From NCBI GenBank assembly GCA_015521945.1, contig WANG01000182.1, positions 1 to 15,519 of the forward strand: a stretch of DNA of 15,519 bases, in the 5' to 3' direction. The position numbers and the translations under genes were made by a program. The notes beneath the pieces are model-generated. The model was given only the letters and a program-made list of their open reading frames with translations. It made no database searches and was not told the origin of the DNA. This document shows positions 1 to 5,650 of the stretch, piece by piece (positions within the stretch are counted from its first letter, which is position 1; every line of letters starts with the position of its first letter). The DNA is from Candidatus Hydrothermarchaeota archaeon. Its GTDB lineage: Archaea; Hydrothermarchaeota; Hydrothermarchaeia; Hydrothermarchaeales; BMS3B.

Positions 1-69
1 GACATATACACGGGGGAGGGCATAAGGGAGGTGGTGGAGAAGCTCAGCAGAAAGATAAAGAAGGGCTGA
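1..69 (+). CDS. 3' end of an unidentified gene (partial)
   Basis: Frame 1 is open from the window edge to a TGA at 67-69 and gives 22 residues, beginning DIYTGEGIREVVEKL and ending in a Lys/Arg-rich tail. The codon choice (GAG, AGG, GTG) matches the real genes further right, so this is probably the C-terminus of a chromosomal gene. The fragment is amphipathic and helix-like, with no diagnostic motif. I cannot assign a family from 22 residues. Confidence 0.5.
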   Translation, partial: DIYTGEGIREVVEKLSRKIKKG

Positions 70-270
70 GGTTTTCTTCGCCCTCTGGGATGTGGGGTGG
101 GGTCTCCAACCCATGAGCGAGGTCCTTTAAAAGCAGAAGGCGCCTATGTGGTGCTGAATCCCTACTTGCTCATAGGCAATGCCTCACCTCAGGTGGCTGT
201 AGCCCAGCATGATGGTGTAGGGGAAGAAGTTAGCCTGCTTCAAGTGAAAATCTCTGCCGCTCATGCTTGA
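70..270 (+). pseudogene. possible C-terminal remnant of an IS200/IS605-type TnpB
   Basis: Frame 1 stays open from just after the stop at 67-69 to a TGA at 268-270, with no convincing start codon. The translation contains GVGSPTHERGPLKAEG, then a Pro/Val-rich stretch, and ends VKISAAHA. The G-x-G-S-P...ER-x-P-x-K-A-E pattern resembles the variable tail that follows the zinc ribbon in many archaeal TnpB proteins. No zinc-ribbon cysteines or RuvC residues are present, so at best this is a fragment. The base composition is less G+C-rich than the neighbours, and a hairpin follows six bases after the stop. The family call is a resemblance, not a demonstrated match. It could simply be non-coding DNA that happens to be open. 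Confidence 0.3.
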
Positions 271-275
271 AGGAA

Positions 276-293
276 AATTAGCCGCCGCTAATT
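276..293. repeat. 7-bp perfect hairpin after the possible tnpB remnant
   Basis: AATTAGC (276-282), loop CGCC, then GCTAATT (287-293) form a perfect stem-loop six bases after the TGA at 268-270. No T-run follows, so it does not look like an intrinsic terminator. Subterminal hairpins are typical of IS200/IS605 right ends, which fits the remnant call for 70-270. The hairpin itself is certain; that origin is inferred. From 294 to 364 I see only A+T-rich sequence with no gene. Confidence 0.45.
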
Positions 294-364
294 ACCTGAG
301 CAAAGTTGCCCCTTCAGAGCTGAAAATTTATGAAAAACTGCAGCTAACCCCTCCAGCAAAAATC

Positions 365-392
365 AAATAAAAAATCCGGGAGGAATCCCGGA
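365..392 (-). terminator. intrinsic-type terminator of the Asn-rich protein gene
   Basis: TCCGGGA (375-381), loop GGAA and TCCCGGA (386-392) form a perfect 7-bp G+C-rich stem. Read on the minus strand, the stem lies four bases beyond the TAG stop of the gene at 397-768. It is followed directly by a T-run interrupted by one A (plus strand 365-374 is nearly all A). Position, orientation and T-run together support termination of that gene. Confidence 0.7.
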
Positions 393-396
393 AAAT

Positions 397-768
397 CTAT
401 CTGCGGCCCCTCTGCCTGTTGCTGCTGCCGCCGCCGGTGGTTGTGTTGTTGTCAGCGTTGTTGTTTGCCACGTTGTTGTTGGCAACGTTGTTGTTCGCGG
501 TGTTGTTATTAGCGGCATTATTATTCGCCACGTTGTTGTTCGCTGCGTTGTTGTTGGCTACATTATTATTAGCGGCGTTGTTGTTGGCTACGTTGTTGTT
601 CGCTGCATTGTTGTTTGCCACGTTGTTGTTAGCCACATTGTTATTAGCGACGTTGTTGTTTGCAGTGTTGTTGTCAGTTGTACCACCGCCACGCATAGCA
701 CTAACCGTGCTTATGGCTCCCAGAACCATTGCGAGAACCAGCAGGACAGTCACAATCTGCCTGTTCAT
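397..768 (-). CDS. secreted Asn-rich pentad-repeat protein, unknown function
   Basis: The gene encodes a 123-residue protein of no family I recognise. Residues 1-24 form a clean signal peptide: MNRQ, a hydrophobic core of about 16 residues, then TVSA before a likely cleavage site. Residues 32-108 are about 15 pentads of the form A-N-N-N-[V/A/T], with V and A often alternating. A GGG linker precedes the array and another follows it, and the chain ends in a basic tail, NRQRGRR. No transmembrane anchor, lipobox or sorting signal is visible at the C-terminus, so secretion or surface adsorption is likely. The start at 768 is chosen because GAGGTG lies six bases upstream, a BRE/TATA lies about 40 bases upstream, and the signal peptide begins there; longer in-frame extensions cross into the AMMECR1 gene. 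It is monocistronic with its own terminator. Confidence 0.75.
   Translation of the reverse strand: MNRQIVTVLLVLAMVLGAISTVSAMRGGGTTDNNTANNNVANNNVANNNVANNNAANNNVANNNAANNNVANNNAANNNVANNNAANNNTANNNVANNNVANNNADNNTTTGGGSSNRQRGRR
445..675 (-). repeat. 15-bp coding repeat array (Asn pentads)
   Basis: About 15 consecutive units of 15 bp encode A-N-N-N-x. On the plus strand they read as runs of GTTGTTGTT or mixed GTT/ATT triplets separated by two variable codons. The units differ at synonymous positions (AAC versus AAT, GCC/GCT/GCG) and at the x residue. The array is therefore not a fresh slippage product; the pentad appears to be held at protein level. The edges decay to DNNTA at the N-side and DNNTT at the C-side. 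Confidence 0.85.
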
Positions 769-822
769 ATTAAGCACCTCACAGATACCATCTTCTCCGA
801 CAACCCTATTTAAATGTTTCGG
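769..822 (-). promoter_or_regulatory. BRE/TATA promoter and RBS of the Asn-rich protein gene
   Basis: On the minus strand, CCGAAAC (822-816) is followed by ATTTAAATA (815-807), an excellent archaeal BRE-TATA pair. Initiation would be expected near 783-788, giving a leader of about 15-20 bases. That leader contains the Shine-Dalgarno GAGGTG at 780-775, six bases before the ATG at 768. This is the best-formed promoter in the window and suggests real expression. Confidence 0.75.
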
Positions 823-880
823 AGATAGAAACTTACACCGTAAGTTACCCTGTAGCACCCCGTGTAACCCCGCGCAAAGG

Positions 881-910
881 TGATAAAGGGTTAAGAACAT
901 GTAATAACCC
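881..910 (+). promoter_or_regulatory. putative promoter and inverted repeat before AMMECR1
   Basis: TGATAAAGG (881-889) is a weak TATA-like element centred about 26 bases before the ATG at 911. That spacing would give a leaderless transcript and explains the lack of a well-placed Shine-Dalgarno. GGGTTA (888-893) and TAACCC (905-910) form a 6-bp inverted repeat with an 11-base spacer that ends exactly at the start codon. It could be an operator covering the start site, but this is inference. Confidence 0.35.
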
Positions 911-1522
911 ATGTACTCTCTTGATGATGGCACGTACCTCCTGAGGCTTGCAAGGCGCGCCGCCGTGGAGTACCTGAGGAGAGGCGTGGAGCTGGAGCCG
1001 CCAGAGGATGCGCCCGAGAGGCTGAGGGAGAAGGCGGGCGCCTTCGTCACCATCCACACATACCCCGAGCACAGGCTGAGGGGGTGCATAGGCTACCCCG
1101 AGCCCCACTACCCTCTGGTGGAGGCGGTGATAAAGTCGGCGATAGCAGCGGCAACCCAGGACCCGAGATTTCCGCCTGTCAGCCTGGAAGAGCTGGAGAG
1201 GTGCACCCTTGAGCTCAGCGTGCTCACACCCCCAGAGCCCCTAAACGCTCCGCCTTCAAAGCTGCCAGAGGCTGTCAGGGTGGGAGAGCACGGCATAATA
1301 GTTGAGAAGGGGCTGAGAAGAGGGCTGCTGCTGCCCCAGGTGGCTGTGGAGGAGGGGTGGAGCTCCGAGGAGTTCCTGAGCCACGGGTGCATAAAAGCCG
1401 GGCTCCTGCCCGACTGCTGGTTTGAGGAGAGCACCAGGGTGTACACCTTCACCGCCACGGTTTTCGCCGAGGTCTCACCGGGCGGGGAGGTTAAGCTCAG
1501 GGAAGCCTCCTGCCAACGCTAG
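911..1522 (+). CDS. AMMECR1 family protein
   Basis: The 203-residue protein carries the AMMECR1 domain over almost its whole length. The hallmark LRGCIG is at residues 56-61, in the context HRLRGCIGYPEP. It is followed by DPRFPP (84-89) and the HGIIVEKGLRRGLLLPQVA segment with a conserved Cys-containing region (HGCIKAGL) further on. Length and motif order are normal for archaeal members. The molecular function is not firmly established; AMMECR1 and the related MEMO1 and AmmeMemoRadiSam proteins occur in all domains and have been linked to radical-SAM or redox-type chemistry. No radical-SAM partner lies beside it here. The ATG at 911 fits a leaderless start. Its 3' end overlaps the convergent nitroreductase gene by 26 bp. 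Confidence 0.9.
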   Translation: MYSLDDGTYLLRLARRAAVEYLRRGVELEPPEDAPERLREKAGAFVTIHTYPEHRLRGCIGYPEPHYPLVEAVIKSAIAAATQDPRFPPVSLEELERCTLELSVLTPPEPLNAPPSKLPEAVRVGEHGIIVEKGLRRGLLLPQVAVEEGWSSEEFLSHGCIKAGLLPDCWFEESTRVYTFTATVFAEVSPGGEVKLREASCQR

Positions 1523-2186
1523 CCAGGTAAACCACGGTCTCGGTTACCCCGTCTATGCCCAGAAGCTGGTTTACCTCGTCGTCAAAGCAGGCGCCTATGG
1601 CGCAGCACCCCAGCTCAAGGGCAACCGCAGCGAGGTACAGGTTGGCGCAGGCGTGGGCGGCGTCCTTGTAGATGTACCTCCAGCCCCGCTCTCCGTACCG
1701 GCTCTTGGTCCGCTCGGGCACCGCCGTCCACACGAACACGGCTCCCGCGTCTGCGATAAACTCCTGCTCAAGCGCCGCGCTGGCTATGCTCCGCCTGAGG
1801 TCGCCCCGCAGCCTCATCTCCAAGGCGTGCTCCTCCACCAGGTACCTGTAAACCCCGCGCTCAAGCTTTTCAACGTTGTTAACCACCACGTAGGTCTCAA
1901 GGGGGTAGAGGGCACCCGCGCTCGGTGCAGCTCTCAGCCTGAAGTAGGGCTCGGTTATGCCCTGGCACGCCCACAGAAGCTGGGAGAGCTCCTCTAAGCT
2001 CAGGGGGAGCGGGGAGTACTCCCTCACCGACCTCCGCTTGGCTATGCACTCCCAGATTCCCATGCCCTCCTCTGGCAGGGGCTCAGGGAGCCTGAATACT
2101 CCCGCAGCCCTCCTGGCTTTGACCTCCGGAACCCTTCCACGCCTTATCTTGGTGTACTCGTGGTACCTGTCCCCTATGCTATCCAT
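1497..2186 (-). CDS. SagB/ThcOx-type nitroreductase family oxidoreductase
   Basis: This 229-residue protein belongs to the FMN-dependent nitroreductase superfamily. RRSVREY (51-57) is the usual flavin-phosphate-binding start of the fold. [11 protein letters not shown] (85-95) is diagnostic of the SagB branch, and [17 protein letters not shown] (171-187) plus [18 protein letters not shown] (193-210) complete it. Some SagB-like enzymes oxidise azolines in modified peptides, but no cyclodehydratase, precursor or transporter lies nearby, so this is probably a stand-alone FMN oxidoreductase of unknown substrate. The ATG at 2186 overlaps the end of the NAC gene by 8 bp (ATGGATAG) and has GGGGAAGG just upstream, so translation is probably coupled. 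The first ~40 residues are a family-variable leader. Confidence 0.88.
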   Translation of the reverse strand: MDSIGDRYHEYTKIRRGRVPEVKARRAAGVFRLPEPLPEEGMGIWECIAKRRSVREYSPLPLSLEELSQLLWACQGITEPYFRLRAAPSAGALYPLETYVVVNNVEKLERGVYRYLVEEHALEMRLRGDLRRSIASAALEQEFIADAGAVFVWTAVPERTKSRYGERGWRYIYKDAAHACANLYLAAVALELGCCAIGACFDDEVNQLLGIDGVTETVVYLASVGRRLP

Positions 2187-2514
2187 CCTTCCCCTCCGTC
2201 AGCCTGAGGATGGCGTTCGCCAGGTCGCCTCCAGCCTCTGCCAGCGCCCTCCTGGCCTCCTCCTCGGACACCCCCGCCTGCTCCGCCACCAGTCTGACGT
2301 CCTCCTCGGGTATAAGGAGCTCCTCACGCTCCACTCCTGCTATCTGGTAGGTTTTCTGACCCTTAACCTTGATGACGCTCACTTCGGGGCTGTCTATGAT
2401 TATCTTTCTATCTCTGAGCACGATTATTACCCTCTCAGCCTCAAGCTCCTCCATCTCCATGCCGAGCTGCTTCATCATCTTCTTCATCTGCCTGGGATTC
2501 ATCTTGGGAATCAT
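2179..2514 (-). CDS. nac: nascent polypeptide-associated complex protein (archaeal NAC)
   Basis: The 111-residue protein is a full-length archaeal NAC homologue. Residues 1-20 are Met/Lys-rich ([18 protein letters not shown]), a typical archaeal N-terminus with basic residues for ribosome contact. Residues of about 20-68 form the NAC beta-barrel that dimerises, and residues 70-108 are a UBA three-helix domain ([22 protein letters not shown]...[11 protein letters not shown]). In archaea NAC is a homodimer that binds ribosomes near the exit tunnel and shields nascent chains. It is first in an operon with the nitroreductase gene, which overlaps its stop; no functional link between the two is evident. 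GGGGTG upstream of the ATG can act as a Shine-Dalgarno. Confidence 0.95.
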   Translation of the reverse strand: MIPKMNPRQMKKMMKQLGMEMEELEAERVIIVLRDRKIIIDSPEVSVIKVKGQKTYQIAGVEREELLIPEEDVRLVAEQAGVSEEEARRALAEAGGDLANAILRLTEGKDG

Positions 2515-2602
2515 GCCAGCACCCCGCTGTTAGGCTTATTTGGCTGCGGTGATTAAATAGTTTGTGCCGGGGATGCGGTAGGATTATATTGCGCCGTGCA
2601 GA
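2515..2602. promoter_or_regulatory. divergent promoters of nac (-) and nadK (+)
   Basis: Minus strand: ACAAAC followed by TATTTAAT (TATA at about 2559-2552) predicts initiation near 2525-2530 and a leader of about 12-15 bases containing GGGGTG. Plus strand: GGATTATATT (2581-2590) predicts initiation near 2610-2614. That is at or past the first ATG (2603) and coincides with the second (2612), so the NAD kinase mRNA may be leaderless from 2612. The two TATA boxes are only about 25 bp apart, so the two polymerases would compete. Confidence 0.6.
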
Positions 2603-3427
2603 ATGTTGCTCATGCTTGGAAGGGCAGGGATAATAGCCAAGCCCGTGAGGGAGGCGCTAAGCACCGCGAGGGAGATGGGGCGCTTCTTGGAGGAGAGGGG
2701 GGTGGAGGTGGTGTGGGAGACCCAGAGCGCCTCGGGCGTGGGCACCGAGGGCGTGCCGGTAAGCAGGATGAGGGCTGAGCTCTACATAGTGCTCGGGGGG
2801 GACGGGATGATACTCTGGGCGTGCTCCCAGGGGGCGGGGCATGATGCTCCCATCCTGGGCTTCAACTTCGGCACCACCGGCTTCCTTACGGAGGCTATGC
2901 CTGGGGAGTGGAGGGAGGTGCTTGAGCGGGTGCTGAGGGGCGAGGGCTACGTGGAGGAGAGGAGCAAGCTGAGGGTTGAGGTGGCAGGGGAGGCGGTTGG
3001 GGAGGTGGTGAACGAGGTGGTGGTGTCCGCCAGGGCGCCCGTGAGGATGCTGGAGATGAGCCTCCGGGTGAACTCTGAGCTTGTTTACAGGCTGAGAGCG
3101 GACGGGCTGATAGTCGCCACCCCCACGGGCTCAACCGCCTACTCCATGTCAGCGGGCGGACCCGTGCTTGACCCTGCCACAAGGGCTATGGTGCTCACCC
3201 CCCTGTGCCCCTTCGGCTCTGGGTACAGGAGCATAGTGGTGCCGGACACGGCGAGGGTTGAGGTGCGCTTGGAGGACGGGAAGGAGAGGGGAGCTCTGGT
3301 GCTGGACGGGCAGAGCGCACGCGAGCTGGAGTTTGGAGAGACGGTGCGCATAACTCTGGCGGAGCGCACGCTGAAGCTGCTCAGGCTCAGGCGCGACTTC
3401 TACCGCAGGGTGAGGGAGTTTCTGTGA
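2603..3427 (+). CDS. nadK: NAD kinase
   Basis: NAD kinase phosphorylates NAD to NADP and is the only known NADP source in most cells. The glycine-rich GGDG motif with the catalytic Asp is at residues 65-68 (VLGGDGMIL). NE (137-138), the substrate loop ADGLIVATPTGSTAYSMSAG (166-185) and GFNFGTTGFLTE (86-97) are all in the normal order. The length of 274 residues is usual for archaeal NadK. GGDGM replaces the more common GGDGT, a mild variation. Two starts are possible: ATG 2603, or ATG 2612 three codons later. TATA placement favours a leaderless start at 2612. It leads an operon in which nob1 starts on its stop codon. Confidence 0.95.
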   Translation: MLLMLGRAGIIAKPVREALSTAREMGRFLEERGVEVVWETQSASGVGTEGVPVSRMRAELYIVLGGDGMILWACSQGAGHDAPILGFNFGTTGFLTEAMPGEWREVLERVLRGEGYVEERSKLRVEVAGEAVGEVVNEVVVSARAPVRMLEMSLRVNSELVYRLRADGLIVATPTGSTAYSMSAGGPVLDPATRAMVLTPLCPFGSGYRSIVVPDTARVEVRLEDGKERGALVLDGQSARELEFGETVRITLAERTLKLLRLRRDFYRRVREFL

Positions 3428-3921
3428 TGGTGGTGGCTGACGCTGCGGTTTTCATAGCCGGGGTTGAGGGGGCGGAGTTTGTAACCGTCAGGGAGGTGAT
3501 TGAGGAGCTGCGCAGCACCGATGCCAGGCTGCGGGCTGAGGTGGCTCTGAGCTCCGGGAAGCTCAGGGTGCTTGAGGCTTCTGAGCCCTGGGTGAGCAGG
3601 GTGAGGGGAGCCGCCGCTGAGAGCGGGGATGCGGCACGCCTCTCGGAGACGGATATTAAGCTGCTTGCCCTCGCTCTGGAGCTGGCTGAGAGGGAGGAGG
3701 TGGTGGTGATGAGCGACGACTACTCGGTGCAGAACCTGGCGAGCCTGCTGGGGCTCCGCTTCATGCCCGTTGCGGAGGCTGGGATTAAGCGCAGGTTCGG
3801 GTGGCGAAAGGTGTGCACGGGGTGCGGCAGGGTTTACCCGCCAGAGCACAGGGGGGAGTGCACCTTCTGCGGCTCTGAGGTCAGGCTCAGGAGGAAGAAG
3901 GGCAGGGCAAGGAGGCGGTGA
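3427..3921 (+). CDS. nob1: Nob1-type PIN endonuclease for 16S rRNA 3'-end maturation
   Basis: The 164-residue protein has a PIN domain followed by a zinc ribbon, the archaeal Nob1 architecture. Acidic residues of the metal site are D5 (VADAAVFI), E23 and its neighbours, D76 (SETDIKLLALALEL), and D97-D98 (MSDDYSVQN). The zinc ribbon has C130-x2-C133 and C145-x2-C148, followed by a strongly basic RNA-binding tail. Nob1 cleaves the 3' end of the small-subunit rRNA precursor late in ribosome assembly. The ATG at 3427 shares its A with the nadK TGA (TGATG); a GTG at 3424 would add one residue. The overlap implies coupled translation. Nob1 has no obvious metabolic tie to its fluoride-channel neighbours. 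Confidence 0.9.
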   Translation: MVVADAAVFIAGVEGAEFVTVREVIEELRSTDARLRAEVALSSGKLRVLEASEPWVSRVRGAAAESGDAARLSETDIKLLALALELAEREEVVVMSDDYSVQNLASLLGLRFMPVAEAGIKRRFGWRKVCTGCGRVYPPEHRGECTFCGSEVRLRRKKGRARRR

Positions 3922-4329
3922 ATGCTCGCACCTGGCGGCAGAGTGGGTGATAGAAGCAGGAGGGTGCTTGAGCCCTACCTGCTCGCAGGCTTTGGAGGTG
4001 CCCTCGGCGCCCTTGTGCGGTACGCCGTGAGCCTGAGCCTTCCCGCCCCCTACTCCACCCTGAGCGTGAACACCCTCGCCTGCTTCCTCCTGGGGTTCGT
4101 GATGTATGAAGAGATCTACATGGGCGCCCTCTCGGCGCAGAGCAGGGTGCTGCTCACCGCGGGGGTGCTGGGAGGCATGAGCACCTTCTCAACCTTCATC
4201 TACGACGCCCTCACCTTAGCCCCGTTGAGCGGCGCCGCGTACGTGCTCTCAACCTTGGTGCTGGGCATGCTCGGCATCTACGCCGGCAGGGGAGCGGCGC
4301 TGTACCTTGCAGGGAGGGGATGGGGATGA
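3922..4329 (+). CDS. crcB: CrcB/Fluc fluoride channel subunit, first of pair
   Basis: Fluc proteins are small four-helix membrane proteins that dimerise antiparallel and release toxic fluoride from the cytoplasm. This 135-residue copy shows GGALGALVRY (25-34) in helix 1, N50 and the N-T-L-A-C-F-L-L-G-F pattern (50-59) in helix 2, and GGMSTFSTF (84-92), the channel-lining break in helix 3. Its N-terminus is basic (RVGDRSRR) and its C-terminal tail carries Arg, while the inner loops are neutral or acidic. By the positive-inside rule this suggests both termini face the cytoplasm. The ATG directly abuts the nob1 stop, with GGAGG inside nob1 as Shine-Dalgarno. It overlaps the second crcB by 10 bp. 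Confidence 0.92.
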   Translation: MLAPGGRVGDRSRRVLEPYLLAGFGGALGALVRYAVSLSLPAPYSTLSVNTLACFLLGFVMYEEIYMGALSAQSRVLLTAGVLGGMSTFSTFIYDALTLAPLSGAAYVLSTLVLGMLGIYAGRGAALYLAGRGWG

Positions 4330-4658
4330 AGGAGCTGGTGCTGGTGGCGTCCGGAGGCTTCGCAGGCGCCGCCCTGCGGTACCTGATGTACAGGGTGCCG
4401 GCGGTGGGTGAGATTCCGGCAGGCACCCTGTGCGTCAACGCCCTCGGGTGCTTCCTGCTGCCCTTCTTCACGCCCAGCCTGCTGCTCGCGGCTGGCTTCA
4501 CGGGCTCGCTGACCACCTTCTCAACCTTCGGGTACGAGAGCTTCAGGCTGCTGGAGCGCCGCAGCTACGGGAGCTTCCTGCTCAACCTCGCTCTCAACCT
4601 GGGCTCGGGTGCCCTCGGGTTCATCCTCGGCTTGAAGATTTCAGGAGGGATGGTATGA
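4320..4658 (+). CDS. crcB: CrcB/Fluc fluoride channel subunit, second of pair
   Basis: This is a shorter Fluc subunit (112 residues) with SGGFAGAALRY (11-21), VNALGCFLL (39-47) and the canonical GFTGSLTTFSTFGYES (59-74). It lacks the long basic N-terminus of its partner. Instead, its Arg residues sit between helices 1 and 2 (R20, R25) and between helices 3 and 4 (R76, R80, R81). That predicts termini outside, opposite to the first subunit, and fits an obligate antiparallel heterodimer. ATG 4320 follows GGGAGGGG with almost no gap. ATG 4326, two codons later, gives better Shine-Dalgarno spacing and an ATGA overlap with the upstream stop, so it may be the true start. Its own stop overlaps the DUF190 start. 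Confidence 0.9.
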   Translation: MGMKELVLVASGGFAGAALRYLMYRVPAVGEIPAGTLCVNALGCFLLPFFTPSLLLAAGFTGSLTTFSTFGYESFRLLERRSYGSFLLNLALNLGSGALGFILGLKISGGMV

Positions 4659-4972
4659 AGGCAAAGTGGCTTAGGATATACGTGGGGGAGTCCTACAGGT
4701 ACGGGAGCAAGCCCGCCTACAAGGCGATTCTTGAGCTTCTGAAGCGTCGCGGTATTCCGGGCGCAACGGTGCTGAGGGGGATAGAGAGCTACGGTCCCAG
4801 AAGCGGGGAGCACACCGTGGACATCCTCAGGTTCAGCATGGACCTGCCGGTGGTGATTGACACCATAGCAGAGAGCAGCGCCATTGAGCGGGTGCTGCCC
4901 GAGATAAGGGCGATGCTGGATGAGGGGCTGGTGGTTACCATGGAGGTGCAGGTTGAGCACTACTCCCGCTGA
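4655..4972 (+). CDS. DUF190 family protein
   Basis: The 105-residue protein matches the DUF190 pattern: an N-terminal strand (WLRIYVGESYRY, 5-16), a helix (AYKAILELLKRRG, 21-33), the segment GATVLRGIESYGPRS (36-50), then a strand/helix region (DLPVVIDTIAE) and a C-terminal strand. The family has a PII-like ferredoxin fold and is often encoded beside crcB, as here, so a role in fluoride tolerance or channel control is inferred rather than shown. The start is ATG 4655, which overlaps the crcB stop (ATGA) and has AGGAGG (4643-4648) at good spacing. In-frame extensions upstream lie inside the second crcB and have no such signal. It is the last gene of the operon. Confidence 0.88.
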   Translation: MKAKWLRIYVGESYRYGSKPAYKAILELLKRRGIPGATVLRGIESYGPRSGEHTVDILRFSMDLPVVIDTIAESSAIERVLPEIRAMLDEGLVVTMEVQVEHYSR

Positions 4973-4974
4973 AC

Positions 4975-5010
4975 GGGTAAGTATATAAAAGCAGAAGGCA
5001 AGTTAGAGGT
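4975..5010 (+). promoter_or_regulatory. TATA promoter of the GfcR-like gene
   Basis: GTATATAAAAGC (4981-4992) is a strong archaeal TATA box centred about 25 bases before the ATG at 5011. This predicts a leaderless or nearly leaderless mRNA. AGAGGT touches the ATG directly and is too close to work as a Shine-Dalgarno, in agreement with a leaderless start. The promoter shows that this gene is separate from the fluoride operon that ends at 4972. Confidence 0.65.
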
Positions 5011-5640
5011 ATGCGCAACATCTCGGAGCTGATGAAGCGTGCCAGGGAGCTCAAGGAGAGGGGGCTCACCACGGGCGAGATTGCGGACGAGCTCAACGTG
5101 AGCAGGGAGACGGCGCTGTGGCTGGTTACCCACACCGAGGAGGAGAGGCGCACCGCTCCCAGGGACATATACGTGGACTGGCGCAACATCGGCTCAAACC
5201 CCCTGATACTCAGGCACATCTCCTCCGCCATGACCGAGCTCCTGCTGGGCATGCTCAGGGAGAGCGGGCTTGAGGAGCCGGAGGTGGTGGCGGGTATAGC
5301 GGTTAGCGGAATACCCATAGCCACCTGCATAGCCGAGGAGCTTGGTGCCGAGCTGTGCATAATAAGGCCCAAGAAGCACATGTGGGAGCCGCAGAAGGAG
5401 GCGAAGCAGGGGTTCGTGCTCTCAAACTTTGCAGAGGTGCGGGGCAAGCGGGTGGTGGTGGTTGACGACATAGCGACCACCGGCACCACCCTGGAGGATG
5501 CGGTTGCGCTGCTCACCCAGAAGGGTGCCGAGCCCCTGGGAGCTGTGGTGATGGTGGACAAGAAGGGGCTGAGCAGCGTCAGGGGCAAACCAGTGCGTGC
5601 CCTGATAAGCGTGGGAATCATCAGGGACTTGGGGCAGTGA
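5011..5640 (+). CDS. gfcR: GfcR-like HTH-phosphoribosyltransferase regulator
   Basis: The 209-residue protein joins an N-terminal helix-turn-helix (about residues 5-42: LKERGLTTGEIADELNVSRETA) to an orotate-phosphoribosyltransferase-like domain. The PRPP-binding motif VVVVDDIATTGTTLEDA is at 148-164, and AGIAVSGIPIA (94-104) and IIRPKKHMWEP (117-127) fit the fold. Archaeal proteins with this architecture were first annotated as PyrE-like and include GfcR, a transcriptional regulator of central carbon metabolism in haloarchaea. The phosphoribosyl pocket probably acts as a ligand sensor rather than in pyrimidine synthesis, though enzymatic activity cannot be ruled out from sequence. The gene has its own promoter and is convergent with the MoeA fusion gene, with six bases between the stops. 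Confidence 0.82.
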   Translation: MRNISELMKRARELKERGLTTGEIADELNVSRETALWLVTHTEEERRTAPRDIYVDWRNIGSNPLILRHISSAMTELLLGMLRESGLEEPEVVAGIAVSGIPIATCIAEELGAELCIIRPKKHMWEPQKEAKQGFVLSNFAEVRGKRVVVVDDIATTGTTLEDAVALLTQKGAEPLGAVVMVDKKGLSSVRGKPVRALISVGIIRDLGQ

Positions 5641-5650
5641 GGTGCCTCAC
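5637..5650. repeat. palindrome across convergent stop codons
   Basis: GTGAGG-TG-CCTCAC is a perfect 14-bp palindrome that contains both the gfcR-like TGA and the start of the moeA-type stop region. As RNA it would fold with a five-base-pair stem and a GTGC loop on either strand. No T-run follows in either direction, so a terminator role is only a possibility. Confidence 0.35.

Noticed and set aside
445..675. CRISPR-like or non-coding tandem repeat
   Set aside because: Units are 15 bp with no spacers, keep the reading frame throughout and vary mainly at codon third positions, so this is a protein repeat.
419..883. Leu-rich open frame on the plus strand opposite the Asn-pentad gene
   Set aside because: Its Leu/Ala pattern is the complement of Asn codons. 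It has no promoter or Shine-Dalgarno, while the minus strand has a signal peptide, promoter and terminator.
1497..2186. Azoline-peptide (SagB) biosynthetic cluster
   Set aside because: Only the SagB-like oxidoreductase is present. No SagC/SagD-type cyclodehydratase, precursor peptide or exporter is nearby.
1957..2556. Plus-strand open frame over the NAC gene
   Set aside because: It is antisense to NAC and the nitroreductase, both of which have strong family motifs.
3800..3925. Fluoride riboswitch ahead of crcB
   Set aside because: crcB starts directly on the nob1 stop codon, leaving no untranslated leader, and I see no crcB-motif pseudoknot in the coding sequence.
128..4999. Shared 14-mer TAAAAGCAGAAGGC at 128-141 and 4986-4999
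   Set aside because: A single exact 14-mer pair is near chance expectation for a window this size, and the contexts differ.
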